A stretch of DNA of 64,000 nucleotides from Gordonibacter sp. Marseille-P4307 (GTDB lineage: Bacteria; Actinomycetota; Coriobacteriia; Coriobacteriales; Eggerthellaceae), in assembly GCF_900604965.1 (NCBI RefSeq), contig NZ_UWPD01000001.1, forward strand, positions 1,576,833-1,640,832, written 5' to 3'. Every line of letters begins with the position of its first letter. The stretch's first letter is position 1. A program made the translations under genes and the position numbers. Shown one piece after another: positions 27,601-36,410 of the stretch. A model generated the notes under the pieces. The model saw only the letters and a program-made list of their open reading frames with translations, searched no databases and was not told the origin of the DNA.

Positions 27601-27756
27601 GCAGATGTTGGTGTACTCCTCGGTGTTCACCAGCTTCCAGTCGTCCTTGACGGCGTTGAACGCGAACGCCTCGGACTGACGCGAGAGCTCGTAGGCGAAC
27701 GACCCGGCTGCCGCCAGGCCCGTCGCCTTGAGGAACCCCCTTCTTGTAATGCTCAT
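24619..27756 (-). CDS. fdnG: Formate dehydrogenase catalytic subunit with in-frame UGA (selenocysteine)
   Basis: 1045 residues when UGA codon 201 (27154-27156) is read as selenocysteine. The Tat signal is MSITRRGFLKATGLAAAGSF. Cys52, Cys55, Cys59 and Cys87 bind [4Fe-4S]. The context IDNQARV-U-HSSTVVGLAPTFG matches E. coli FdnG at the Sec site. The bis-MGD domains run to the C-terminal DVEKA. It oxidises formate to CO2 on the outside of the membrane. ATG 27756 has GAGAGGAG upstream. A naive reading splits this gene into two (one ending at 27154 and one starting at 27105); both parts are fully conserved and there is no other disruption. Selenocysteine machinery must be encoded elsewhere. Confidence 0.96.
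27112..27156 (-). promoter_or_regulatory. SECIS-like element of fdnG
   Basis: Directly after the UGA, the mRNA has a GGUCUG at codons 8-9 downstream, the same position as the AGGUCUG loop of the E. coli formate dehydrogenase SECIS, with flanking bases that can form a short stem (GGUUGUC before it, GGCACC after it). This should bind SelB. Confidence 0.75.
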
Positions 27757-27787
27757 ACGCACTCCTCTCTCGTAATCGCGGATCGCG

Positions 27788-27818
27788 TGCGATCTGCCCA
27801 CTCCTGCATGCGATCTGC
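27788..27818. repeat. Tandem 10-bp direct repeat upstream of fdnG
   Basis: TGCGATCTGC occurs at 27788-27797 and again at 27809-27818, start-to-start 21 bases, two helical turns, ending 32 bases upstream of the fdnG ATG. The spacing suits a tandem-binding activator of the formate dehydrogenase operon. The regulator is unknown. Confidence 0.5.
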
Positions 27819-27919
27819 GCCGAACCCCCGGTCCCACGGTTCTCCCACGCATACGAATCGGAACCGCGAAACCCATGCCCTTCGCGAAAACCACCCTACC
27901 GTCCGTCAAGGTGCCCTCT

Positions 27920-27941
27920 GAACGCAGCTAACGCTGCGTTC
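27920..27941. repeat. Short perfect palindrome upstream of fdnG
   Basis: GAACGCAGC (27920-27928) and its exact complement GCTGCGTTC (27933-27941) around TAAC, about 165 bases upstream of fdnG. It could be an operator or a short hairpin; there is no T run. Confidence 0.4.
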
Positions 27942-28522
27942 CCCCTTCGAACTTCCTTCGCGAAACGCAGCAGCGTCGCACTGCGCAACCGCCTTCCGAT
28001 CTTGGGGAAGCGCACGAAAAGAGCGCGAACGCAGAAAAACCGCGCCCGCTTGCCTCAAATCGGACGATGCGTCCCCAATACCTGCGATTATGTTAACTTC
28101 AAGGAGAAGAGCGACCTTGGTAACGCACAAGTAACGGTGGGGTTGAAGCGAGGCAGAGAGGCCCACCGCCCGCGCACCCTCGTCGGTATAGAATGTTTGA
28201 TCAGGTCGTAATCATTCTTTAGCAAGCATCATCAGTTTCTATCGAGCCCTCCAGACAGGTATTGTCGACACCTCTTTGGTCAAATCAGTGTTACGTATAC
28301 ACTACTTCTTCACAATCAAGTTAACGTGTCGTCATAGTTCGATGGAAATTGGCATAGCGGACCTTGAAGTGCCAGGTCGATTGCATCACATCGTATAGGA
28401 CGCCACCTTTTTCAACGTCGCTCCCTCGCTCAGTGCCGCGAAGCGCAAACGGGCACCGCTGCCGCTCCCTCCCGTGCAAGGGGACAACAGCAAGTCGCCA
28501 CCCGATGTCCGGACCGCCTGTT
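27942..28522. other. Long divergent intergenic region with no supported gene
   Basis: About 580 bases between fdnG (-) and nfeD (+). The part 28180-28340 is AT-richer than its surroundings and holds an imperfect dyad (AGTGT at 28287 and ACACT at 28299). Small open frames here have no ribosome-binding site or family likeness. It probably carries the fdn promoter and upstream sites; no -35/-10 pair could be assigned with confidence. Confidence 0.4.
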
Positions 28523-28531
28523 TGGTACAAT
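28523..28531 (+). promoter_or_regulatory. Candidate extended -10 promoter of nfeD
   Basis: TGG-TACAAT forms an extended -10 ending 18 bases before the nfeD ATG; the leader would be only about a dozen bases and contains the GAAGGAGG site. No recognisable -35. Confidence 0.5.
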
Positions 28532-28549
28532 GGGTCGAAGGAGGCGCCT

Positions 28550-28990
28550 ATGGATCCCAACAACCTGTGGCTCGGCGTCGCCCTCATCATGGGCGTCATC
28601 GAAGCGGGAACGATCAGCATCATCACCGTGTGGTTCGTCGTCGGGGCCTTGGCCGCCTACGTGGTCTCGTGGTTCGGGGCCAATCAGGTCGTCCAAGCGC
28701 TCGTTTTCGCAGCCATCTCGATTGCATGCCTGCTTGCGTTCAGGCCCCTGGTCCTGAAGCACCTGGCATCGAAGAAGGCATCCGACCCTACCCCGGTCGG
28801 GCAATGCGCCTTGGTTACCGAGAGCATCGACGCCGCATCTCACACCGGGCGTGTTGAAACGCCCGACCGCATGTCGTGGTCCGCCGATTCCTGCGACGGA
28901 TCGACCATCCCCGCCGGCACCAAGGTGCGCATCGTCGAACAGCGCAGCATCAGGCTCGTCGTTCAACCCGAAGGGGCAGACGGATCCTAG
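28550..28990 (+). CDS. nfeD: NfeD-family membrane protein
   Basis: 146 residues: three membrane helices (LWLGVALIMGVIEAGTISII, TVWFVVGALAAYVVSWF and ALVFAAISIACLLAFRPLVL) and a C-terminal OB-fold NfeD domain (GQCALVTESIDAASHTGRVE to RIVEQRSIRLVVQP). Short NfeD proteins pair with SPFH/stomatin proteins, here the next gene 69 bases downstream, and influence membrane microdomains. ATG 28550 with GAAGGAGG. It lacks the N-terminal ClpP-like protease domain of long NfeD. Confidence 0.88.
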   Translation: MDPNNLWLGVALIMGVIEAGTISIITVWFVVGALAAYVVSWFGANQVVQALVFAAISIACLLAFRPLVLKHLASKKASDPTPVGQCALVTESIDAASHTGRVETPDRMSWSADSCDGSTIPAGTKVRIVEQRSIRLVVQPEGADGS

Positions 28991-29059
28991 GCTTCGTGCG
29001 GCCAAGCGCCGCCTGTCGCGCTCTCGATCGATACATCGCAACCCAGAGAAAGGTTTTTC

Positions 29060-29992
29060 ATGGAACTCGTGGTCGTCCTCATCGCATTGCTCGTATTCTT
29101 CTCGATCACCTGCATCAAGGTGGTTCCCCAGGCCGAGCGCGTGGTCATCGAGCGTCTCGGCTCGTACTTGACCACCTGGGATAACGGCCTGCATGTCAAG
29201 ATCCCCTTCATCGATCGCATCCGCGCGCACGTCAGCGTCAAAGAGCAGGTGGCCGACTTCCCTCCCCAGCCCGTCATCACCAAGGACAACGTGACCATGT
29301 CCATCGACTCGGTCATCTACTTCAAAGTTATGGACCCGCGCCTTTTCTGCTACGGTGTGGAGAACCCCATGGTCGCAATCGAGAACCTCACCGCCACGAC
29401 GCTGCGCAACATCATAGGCGACCTAGATCTGGACACCACGCTCGTGTCGCGCGATACCATAAACGCCCAGATGCGCTCCATCCTCGACGAGGCCACCGAT
29501 GCCTGGGGAATCAAGGTCAACCGTGTCGAGGTGAAAAACATCACGCCGCCGGCCGCCATCCAGCAGGCCATGGAAAAGCAGATGAAAGCCGAACGCGAGA
29601 AACGCGAGGCCGTCCTGCTTGCCGAAGGCCAGAAACAAAGCGACATCACCATCGCAGAGGGCAACAAGCGGGCGAAGATCCTTGCCGCCGAAGCCGACAA
29701 GGAAGCCATCATCCTCGCTGCGGAAGCCGAGAAAGAGCGTCAGATTCGCGAAGCCGAGGGTCAGGCGGAGGCCATCCGCAGCGTGCAGCAGGCAACCGCC
29801 GCCGGCATCGCCATGGTGCGAGAAGCCGGAGCCGACCATGCAGTGCTCACCCTGCAGTCCTTCGAGGCACTCAAAGAAGTGTCCAAGGGTCAGGCCACGA
29901 AACTCATCATCCCCTCCGATATCCAGGGAATAGCCGGCTTGGCCGCCTCCCTTAAGGAAGTTGTGTCGGAGAAGGGTAACGATCAGGCATAA
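29060..29992 (+). CDS. SPFH/stomatin-like (paraslipin, QmcA-type) membrane protein
   Basis: 310 residues. One N-terminal membrane helix (ELVVVLIALLVFFSITCIKVV), the SPFH core (VPQAERVVIERLGSYLTTWDNG, LDTTLVSRDTINAQ, WGIKVNRVEVKNI) and a long Ala/Glu-rich coiled coil (about 185-250, KAEREKREAVLLAEGQKQSD and AEADKEAIILAAEAEKE). These form ring oligomers that organise membrane proteins. With nfeD it forms the common NfeD-SPFH pair. ATG 29060 with AGAAAGG upstream. Confidence 0.92.
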   Translation: MELVVVLIALLVFFSITCIKVVPQAERVVIERLGSYLTTWDNGLHVKIPFIDRIRAHVSVKEQVADFPPQPVITKDNVTMSIDSVIYFKVMDPRLFCYGVENPMVAIENLTATTLRNIIGDLDLDTTLVSRDTINAQMRSILDEATDAWGIKVNRVEVKNITPPAAIQQAMEKQMKAEREKREAVLLAEGQKQSDITIAEGNKRAKILAAEADKEAIILAAEAEKERQIREAEGQAEAIRSVQQATAAGIAMVREAGADHAVLTLQSFEALKEVSKGQATKLIIPSDIQGIAGLAASLKEVVSEKGNDQA

Positions 29993-30040
29993 CGCGCACA
30001 CCCGTTTGATACGGGCGTATAATGTCTTGCAGGCAGTTTG

Positions 30041-30070
30041 AGAAGCGCCCCTCGTCGGGCGCTTCTTTTT
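30041..30070 (+). terminator. Intrinsic terminator between the SPFH gene and the ABC exporter
   Basis: AGAAGCGCCC (30041-30050) pairs perfectly with 30057-30066 around a six-base loop and runs into a T-rich tail. A TATAAT -10-like box (30019-30024) lies just upstream, so a promoter-proximal short transcript or attenuator is also possible. Confidence 0.8.
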
Positions 30071-30168
30071 GGAGTGAGCAGGGTAAAACCGACAGACCTT
30101 CGACCCTGCCCGCATCATCTGCGCATAACGCGGGAGAGGCGCGTAGCGGGATCGAACGAGATGGGGCT

Positions 30169-31974
30169 ATGGGAAAGAAGACGGATGTTACGGCAAGCGG
30201 GCAATCGGTCACGCGCCGCACGCTACACTACTTCATGAGAGTGACGGCGAACCGCAAAGGCGTGTTCGCAGCCGCCATCTTGGTATCGGTGGGCTACTCG
30301 CTGTTCCTCAGCTACGGAAACCCCTACCTCATGGGGCGCATCGTCGATCTGGTCAGCGTCGAGCGCGTCGCCTCCGATCAGGTTCTACCCACGTTCGGCC
30401 CTTTGGTGGCCGCGCTCATCCTCACCAATTTACTCGGACAGATCTGCAGCAAGCTGCAGGACTATATGAACTGGAAGCTGCAGATCGGAGCGGCGTACGA
30501 CCTTGCCCGCCTGTGCTTTGACACCCTGTCGAACCAATCGATGACCTTCCATACGAACCGCTTCGGGGGAAGTCTCGTGGCGCAAACCTCAAAGTTCATA
30601 GGCGGATATCGGGATCTGTGCCGATCGTTGCTTTTCAGCATCGTTCCCACGTGCGCCAGCGTGTTCTTCACCATGACGATCCTTGGCAGCGTGGTGCCCG
30701 CCTACGCCGCCGTGCTGGGAGCGCTGCTCGTTGTCTACCTCGCAGCCGCCTACCTCATGTACAAGCGGGTGCTTCCCCTGAACGCCGGCGCCGCAAGCGC
30801 CCAAAGCCGCCTTTCGGGCGAGCTCTCCGACAGCGTCACCAATATCCTGGCCGTGAAGACCTGCGGGCGCGAAGGGTTCGAGCGGCAGCTGTTCGATGTC
30901 GCAAACGAACATGCGCGCAAGGCGGAATCGGCCCGCATGCGCGCCAGCATGAACCGCGGCGTGGTCACGGCAGGCATCATCGTGATCATCATGGCCACCG
31001 CTTCGATATTCACCGCAGGCGGAAACGCCTGGTTCAACATCACACCCGGCAACCTCATCATGATGTTCACCTACACCTACACGCTCACCCAACAGTTCAA
31101 CTTCATCAACATCGTGTTCCAGAATGTAAACGGAGCCCTCGGCGACGCCCACGACATGACCGTCATCCTGGACGAGCCCAAGTTGGTGCAAGACGCTCCC
31201 CACGCGCGGTCTCTCGTCGTGCGAGAAGGCGCGATCGACATCGACGACCTCACCTTCTCGTACGCAGACGGACAAGAAGGCGGATTCGCACTCGACCATT
31301 TCGACCTGCACATCCCCGCAGGTCAACGTGTTGGCCTCGTCGGACGAAGCGGATCGGGAAAAACCACGCTCACCAGCCTGCTCCTTCGCCTCGCCGATAT
31401 CCAGTCGGGAAGCATACGCATCGACGGCCAGGATATCAGCCAAGTCAAGCAGGTCAGCCTGCGCAGTCAGATCGGCTACGTTCCGCAAGAACCGCTGCTG
31501 TTCCACCGCACCATACGCGAGAACATCGCCTATGGGCGCCCTGATGCAACCGACAAGGAAATCTGGGCCGCCGCGCGCGACGCCAACGCGCTGGAATTCA
31601 TCGAGAAGCTTCCCGCGGGCATGGACACGCAAACCGGCGAGCGCGGCGTGAAGCTTTCGGGTGGTCAGCGCCAGCGCATCGCCATCGCACGGGCCATCCT
31701 CGCCAACTGCCCCATCCTCGTGCTTGACGAAGCGACCAGCGCACTTGACTCTGAAAGCGAGCATCTGGTACAAGATGCGCTGAACAACCTGATGAGGGGG
31801 CGCACCTGCATCGTTGTGGCGCATCGCCTGTCAACCGTGGCGTCACTGGACCGCATCGTCGTGATGAGTGAAGGGCGCGTGGTCGAGGACGGCACGCACG
31901 ACCAGCTAACCGCAGACGACGGGATCTACGCGAAACTCTGGGACCGCCAAACCGGATCGTTCCTCGAATCGTAG
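30169..31974 (+). CDS. ABC exporter, fused permease-ATPase (MsbA/multidrug type)
   Basis: 601 residues: six membrane helices (about 20-310) with a cytoplasmic extension, then an ATPase with Walker A GRSGSGKTT, Q-loop YVPQEPLLFH, signature LSGGQRQRIAIARAIL, Walker B ILVLDEATSALD and the H-loop VAHRLSTV. Single-gene homodimeric exporters of this type move lipids, drugs or peptides; the substrate is unknown. ATG 30169 (MGKKTDV) is used; the upstream sequence has only a weak site, and an earlier in-frame start would begin inside the terminator hairpin. Confidence 0.9.
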   Translation: MGKKTDVTASGQSVTRRTLHYFMRVTANRKGVFAAAILVSVGYSLFLSYGNPYLMGRIVDLVSVERVASDQVLPTFGPLVAALILTNLLGQICSKLQDYMNWKLQIGAAYDLARLCFDTLSNQSMTFHTNRFGGSLVAQTSKFIGGYRDLCRSLLFSIVPTCASVFFTMTILGSVVPAYAAVLGALLVVYLAAAYLMYKRVLPLNAGAASAQSRLSGELSDSVTNILAVKTCGREGFERQLFDVANEHARKAESARMRASMNRGVVTAGIIVIIMATASIFTAGGNAWFNITPGNLIMMFTYTYTLTQQFNFINIVFQNVNGALGDAHDMTVILDEPKLVQDAPHARSLVVREGAIDIDDLTFSYADGQEGGFALDHFDLHIPAGQRVGLVGRSGSGKTTLTSLLLRLADIQSGSIRIDGQDISQVKQVSLRSQIGYVPQEPLLFHRTIRENIAYGRPDATDKEIWAAARDANALEFIEKLPAGMDTQTGERGVKLSGGQRQRIAIARAILANCPILVLDEATSALDSESEHLVQDALNNLMRGRTCIVVAHRLSTVASLDRIVVMSEGRVVEDGTHDQLTADDGIYAKLWDRQTGSFLES

Positions 31975-32045
31975 CCGAATCGTAGCGCTGCGCGCGGTGA
32001 AAAACGCACAGGCAGCCGCCCGAAGACGGCCCCCTGAAACATGCG

Positions 32046-32084
32046 GCGGTGCGCGGCGGTCGATCTCGGCCTGCCGCGCACCGC
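32046..32084. terminator. GC-rich hairpin between convergent genes
   Basis: Twelve perfect base pairs (32046-32057 with 32073-32084) around a 15-base loop, between the ABC exporter and the EF-G-like stop codons. No T tract on either side, so a weak or Rho-assisted bidirectional terminator is likely. Confidence 0.5.
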
Positions 32085-32117
32085 ATCCGCCAACCGAAAA
32101 GCCGACGAGAAACCCCC

Positions 32118-34181
32118 TTAGGCCCTCGAAGCCCGGTATTCTTCCACCAGCTTCGCAGAGACGTTGGCCGGAGCTTGCTCGTAGCCCTCGACAACGATGG
32201 AGTACTCGCCCGCACCGTGGGATAAAGCACGCAGGTCGCGCGTGTAACCGATCACTTCGGCGTAGGGCACGCGCACGATGATGACGGTATCGCCCGCATC
32301 GTTGGAGTCGGTGCCCACGATACGGCCGCGACGCGTGGAAACATCGCCCATAACCGCACCGGCGTACTCTTCGGGAACGCACACTTCAAGCGAGGCCATC
32401 GGCTCGAGCAGCACCATACCGGCTTGCTCACACGCCGCCCGAAAACCGATGCGCGCAGCGGTTTTGAACGCCATCTCGTTCGAGTCGACCGAGTGGTAGC
32501 TGCCATCGTACACGGCGCATTTCACATCGACCACCGGATAGCCCGCCAAAACGCCTTCTTCCATGGCATCGCGCACGCCCTTGTCGACCGCGGGAATGTA
32601 CGAACGGGGAATCTTGCCGCCCACGATCTCGTCGATGAACTCGTATCCGGCGCCGGAGTTGGGCTCGAGGCGCAGCCAGCAATCGCCGAACTGACCCGAC
32701 CCGCCCGTTTGCTTCTTATGACGGCCTTGGGCCCGAGCCGTTTTCGTAATGGTCTCGCGATACGGAATGCGCACGGCAACCAAGCGCGCTTCCACCTTCG
32801 CCTGCTCCTTAAGGCGAATCATCAGCGTATTGACCTGCTCATCCCCCATAGCGGTGACAACGGTCTGATGGGTCTCCTCGTTGCGCTCGATACGCAGGGT
32901 CGGATCGTTTTCGGCTGCGCGGGCGAGGAAGGCTCCCAGCTTGTCCTCTTCCTTTTTATTGACGGCTTCGATAGCTACCGGGTACTGGGGTTCGGGCAGG
33001 GGAAGCGGGGCCACTTCAAGCGTGCCGGTAACCGACAGGGTGTCTCCCAGACGCGTATCGACCAGCTTTGGGATAACGATGATGTCACCGGCCTTGGCGC
33101 TTTTCACGTCAACCGCCTCTTTGCCCATCATCACGTACAGATGCCCGATGCGCTCGCGCTTGCCCGTACGCACGTTCATCAGCTCTTGGCCGGGCTCAAG
33201 CACGCCTGAGAGCACCTTCACGTAGCTGAGGCGCCCGACGAACGGGTCGGCTACCGTCTTGAACACGAAACCGGCGGGCTGACCGAGTTCGTCTATGTGC
33301 ATATCGGCTCCGTCGGCCAAGGAAAACGCCCCGTGGTCGCGCGGGTGCGGGAAATAGGTGCAGATGTCTTCCATCACGCCCTTGATGCCCTGCTCGATGA
33401 TGGTGGAACCGACGAATACCGGAATGATCATCTCCTGGGTGATGGCCTTGCTCAGAAGAGACTCGAGCTCTTCCTGCGTAAGGCGGTCCTCCCCTTCCAG
33501 ATACTTCATCATCAGCTCGTCATCGGCTTCGGCAACCAGATCGCACAGCTTGTCACGCGCATTTTCCGCTGCATCGACGTACTCGGCGGGAATATCCTCG
33601 ACGCGCTCGGCGCCGCCGTCCTTGTCGAAATAACGGGCCTTCATGCGCAGGATATCAACGACCCCGGCAAAGTCTTTGTCGACTCCGATGGGAATGGCGA
33701 CCGCTCCCAAACGAGAACCGAAGCGCGCATGCAGCTGGGCCATCGAGATGTCGAAATCGGCATTCTCGCGATCGATGTGATTGATGAACACGGCTCGCGA
33801 CAGGCGGAGGTTTTCTGCTTCGTGCCAGAGCTTGGTGGTCATGACCTGCGGGCCTGTCACGGCATCGACCACGAACAAGGCCGTTTCCGCTGCGTTCATG
33901 GTCGCGATGGTGTCTCCCACGAAGTCGGGATGTCCCGAGGTGTCCAGCAGGTTTATCTTGTAATCCTTATAGGGAACAGGGGCGATGGAGGTGCTGATCG
34001 TAAATTTGCGCCGGATCTCTTCCGCGTCGTAGTCGAGGTAAGATTTCCCGTCGTGAGTCGTTCCCATGCGAGGCGTTCGACCCGAGACGTGCAGCATCGC
34101 CTCAGCGAGCGATGTTTTGCCGGCGCCGTCTTGGCCGACCAGCACGATGTTTCTGACGTGTTCGGTAGCAGGAGCTGCCAT
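32118..34181 (-). CDS. Elongation factor G-like GTPase (EF-G2/FusA2 type)
   Basis: 687 residues. G1 is GQDGAGKTS (16-24), G3 DTSGHPDF, G4 NHID in place of NKxD, then the domain II region (GFVFKTVADPFVGRLSYVKV), domain III (PVAIEAVNKKEEDKLGAFLARA), domain IV (GGSGQFGDCWLRLEPN) and domain V (LLEPMASLEVCVPEEYAGAVMGD). It is an EF-G paralogue of the FusA2 group, not the str-operon EF-G: no rpsG/rpsL/tuf nearby and an altered G4. Role may be in stress translation or ribosome recycling. ATG 34181 has an AGGAAAGTTGGTGG lead. Convergent with the ABC exporter. Confidence 0.88.
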   Translation of the reverse strand: MAAPATEHVRNIVLVGQDGAGKTSLAEAMLHVSGRTPRMGTTHDGKSYLDYDAEEIRRKFTISTSIAPVPYKDYKINLLDTSGHPDFVGDTIATMNAAETALFVVDAVTGPQVMTTKLWHEAENLRLSRAVFINHIDRENADFDISMAQLHARFGSRLGAVAIPIGVDKDFAGVVDILRMKARYFDKDGGAERVEDIPAEYVDAAENARDKLCDLVAEADDELMMKYLEGEDRLTQEELESLLSKAITQEMIIPVFVGSTIIEQGIKGVMEDICTYFPHPRDHGAFSLADGADMHIDELGQPAGFVFKTVADPFVGRLSYVKVLSGVLEPGQELMNVRTGKRERIGHLYVMMGKEAVDVKSAKAGDIIVIPKLVDTRLGDTLSVTGTLEVAPLPLPEPQYPVAIEAVNKKEEDKLGAFLARAAENDPTLRIERNEETHQTVVTAMGDEQVNTLMIRLKEQAKVEARLVAVRIPYRETITKTARAQGRHKKQTGGSGQFGDCWLRLEPNSGAGYEFIDEIVGGKIPRSYIPAVDKGVRDAMEEGVLAGYPVVDVKCAVYDGSYHSVDSNEMAFKTAARIGFRAACEQAGMVLLEPMASLEVCVPEEYAGAVMGDVSTRRGRIVGTDSNDAGDTVIIVRVPYAEVIGYTRDLRALSHGAGEYSIVVEGYEQAPANVSAKLVEEYRASRA

Positions 34182-34303
34182 ATTGACCACCAACTTTCCT
34201 GTTGAGCGGCCGCGCCGATCGGCACCATTTCCGAGGGGCACGCACCGCAATCGAGCCAATACCCAACGAAGACGAATCAAAAACGCAAAAACTCACAGGA
34301 AAG

Positions 34304-34333
34304 AGTATAGCGCCGCAACCGCGATGCGCACAA
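34304..34333 (-). promoter_or_regulatory. Candidate promoter of the EF-G-like gene
   Basis: Minus-strand -10 TATACT (plus 34304-34309) and -35 TTGTGC (plus 34328-34333) with an 18-base spacer, about 120 bases upstream of the start. The long leader holds no obvious structure. Confidence 0.45.
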
Positions 34334-34538
34334 GGAAGCAGGCACCTTGCTTGAATCGGCGATGCGCATCGAGGCGCACCTCCTGTCCCCAACCGCGGAG
34401 CGCGCAGCCGAACTGTCGGGCGCATGAACGTTTGCGCAGCAAGTTACCGGATATCAACAGCGCATAACGAAACGGAACCCAATCCGGATGGGAAAGCGAG
34501 CCTCTTTTAGAATGAACGCACGCAAGAAAAGGAGCCCT
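34334..34538. other. Divergent intergenic region upstream of the PGPGW gene
   Basis: Together with 34182-34333 this makes a 357-base gap between the EF-G-like gene and the PGPGW gene. It contains a plus-strand TAGAAT (34508-34513) that could be the -10 of the latter and the AAAAGGAG site at 34527-34534. No gene seen. Confidence 0.4.
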
Positions 34539-34862
34539 GTGAACCGAACCGACGACATAATCGACATCACCCCTGTGGAGAGTTCCTCTACGCGCATCAC
34601 CGACGCGAAAACCCCCTTGAAGGGAGCCTCAGCTTCATACCCGTGCGCAACGAAAGACGGCGCATCGGCGGCCACCTGCCCCCGCTGCTTTTTCTGGCGC
34701 ATCAAGGGATTGGTGATGATGGTGTTCGGCGTCATCGCCGTGCTTATCGGCATTCCGCTGCTGATCCTGCCCGGACCGGGACTACTGCTCATCGTAGGCG
34801 GCGTCGCCGTCGTGCTGGCCGGTTTTAAGCGCCTGATCACCTGCAAGCACGCCGAGCGATAG
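34539..34862 (+). CDS. Small PGPGW-type membrane protein
   Basis: 107 residues. A Ser/Thr-rich hydrophilic N-terminus (1-55, ending in CPRCFFWRIKG) precedes one hydrophobic hairpin (VMMVFGVIAVLIGIPLLILPG and GLLLIVGGVAVVLAGF) that contains the LPGPG turn of the PGPGW family; here the Trp is replaced by Leu (PGPGLLL). Function unknown. The start is GTG 34539 because AAAAGGAG lies five bases upstream; ATG 34512 would give nine more residues. It precedes the NSS transporter gene by 110 bases with its own promoter between. Confidence 0.7.
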   Translation: MNRTDDIIDITPVESSSTRITDAKTPLKGASASYPCATKDGASAATCPRCFFWRIKGLVMMVFGVIAVLIGIPLLILPGPGLLLIVGGVAVVLAGFKRLITCKHAER

Positions 34863-34934
34863 GCTCCTTAGGCGCTCCGAGCGCAAAAGACGACCGAACG
34901 ACGAAACAAACCATGTCGTCCGCAGGTTTTTCGC

Positions 34935-34940
34935 TACAAT
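34935..34940 (+). promoter_or_regulatory. Candidate -10 of the NSS transporter gene
   Basis: TACAAT 33 bases upstream of the GTG start, in a T-rich setting (TTTTTCGC before it). A good -35 is not visible. Confidence 0.4.
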
Positions 34941-34972
34941 AGCGACCACGACGCTCAACCGTAAGGAGAACC

Positions 34973-36316
34973 GTGGACGCTCAATCCGAGAAACGCGCAT
35001 CGAAGCGCGACAGCTTCATCTCGAAAAGGGGATTCATCCTCGCCTGCATCGGATCGGCAGTGGGAATGGGAAACATCTGGCTGTTCCCCACGCGCGTCTC
35101 CGCCTACGGCGGGGCGACGTTCATCATCCCCTACCTCCTCTTCGTCGTCCTTATCGCCTCAACCGGCATCATCGAGGAGATGTCGTTCGGACGGGCGGCA
35201 AAAGGCGGCCCGGTCGCGGCGTTTGCAAACACCACGAAGAAGCGGTTTGGAACAAGCAGGGTCGGAGCGGCACTCGGACTGGTTCCGGTGGCAACCTCTC
35301 TCGCCATGGCCATCGGGTACTCGGTAGTCGTCGGGTGGATCTTCAAGTACACCTTCGACTCTCTCACCGGAGGTGCCGCAAACGTCCAGGGTGCCGAGCA
35401 GTTCGCAGCTCAATTCGGTTCGGTTGCATCGGGCAACGCCCTGTGGCAGACCATCGGCATGCTGGCCGCCATCGGCATTCTCGTGTTCGGCGTGAGCAAG
35501 GGCATCGAGAAGGCCAACAAGGTTATGATGCCGCTGTTCTTCTGCCTGTTCGTGGGCCTGGCCGTCTATGTGGCCACCCTCCCGGGATCGATCGAGGGAT
35601 ACCGTTACATCTTCCTGCTCGATCCAGCCGGCCTGGCCGATCCGATCGTCTGGGTGTACGCACTGGGTCAGGCGTTTTTCTCGCTGTCCATCGCTGGAAG
35701 CGGAACGCTCATCTACGGCTCGTACCTCTCCGATGCCGAAGACGTCCCCAACAGCGCTAAATACGTGGCGCTGTTCGACACGATCGCCGCGGTCGTCGCC
35801 TCGCTCGTGATCATCCCCGCCATGGCGTTCGCCGGTCAGCAGCTTTCCCAGGGAGGCCCCGGACTGCTGTTCATATACCTGCCCAATCTGTTCTCCACCA
35901 TGCCCGGAGGCGCGCTGTTCATGGCAGTGTTCTTCGTCGCCGTCCTGTTCGGCGGCTTAACGTCGCTCATCAATCTGTTCGAAGCGCCCATCGCCACCCT
36001 CGAAGAGATGCTGGGGGTAGGACGGCGCACGGCGTGCCTCGCCATCGGGGGAATCGGACTGGTTGTAGGCATCGCCATCCAGGGAATCGTCTCGTCGTGG
36101 ATGGATGTCTGCTCGGTGTACCTCTGCCCTATAGGCGCCTGCCTCGCAGCCATCATGTTTTTCTGGTTGTCCGACAGGGAATGGGTTTTGGAGCAGGTTA
36201 ACAAGGGCCGCTCGAAACCCCTGGGCAGCTGGTTCTACCCGTTGGCCAAATACGTGTTTGTCGGCGTCTCGGTTCTGGTGCTGGTACTGGGCTCTGTTCT
36301 AGGCGGCATTGGATAG
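34973..36316 (+). CDS. Sodium:neurotransmitter symporter (NSS) family transporter
   Basis: 447 residues, about 11 membrane helices as in bacterial NSS members such as MhsT/TnaT. TM1 carries the hallmark ACIGSAVGMGNIWLFPTRV (sodium and substrate site), TM3 has AIGYSVVVGWIFKYTF, TM6 YALGQAFFSLSIAGSGTLIYGSYL and TM8 AVLFGGLTSLINLFEAP. It should take up a hydrophobic or aromatic amino acid with Na+. GTG 34973 follows AAGGAG. It ends at a bidirectional hairpin. Confidence 0.93.
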   Translation: MDAQSEKRASKRDSFISKRGFILACIGSAVGMGNIWLFPTRVSAYGGATFIIPYLLFVVLIASTGIIEEMSFGRAAKGGPVAAFANTTKKRFGTSRVGAALGLVPVATSLAMAIGYSVVVGWIFKYTFDSLTGGAANVQGAEQFAAQFGSVASGNALWQTIGMLAAIGILVFGVSKGIEKANKVMMPLFFCLFVGLAVYVATLPGSIEGYRYIFLLDPAGLADPIVWVYALGQAFFSLSIAGSGTLIYGSYLSDAEDVPNSAKYVALFDTIAAVVASLVIIPAMAFAGQQLSQGGPGLLFIYLPNLFSTMPGGALFMAVFFVAVLFGGLTSLINLFEAPIATLEEMLGVGRRTACLAIGGIGLVVGIAIQGIVSSWMDVCSVYLCPIGACLAAIMFFWLSDREWVLEQVNKGRSKPLGSWFYPLAKYVFVGVSVLVLVLGSVLGGIG

Positions 36317-36410
36317 GCTTCCCCCCGCAGGACAAAGTCAAGATGGACCGACTTTGCGTGAAGCCTTCCCGCCCTGCTCGAGCAAAGCCTAATGAACCAT
36401 CATGTAAGAA

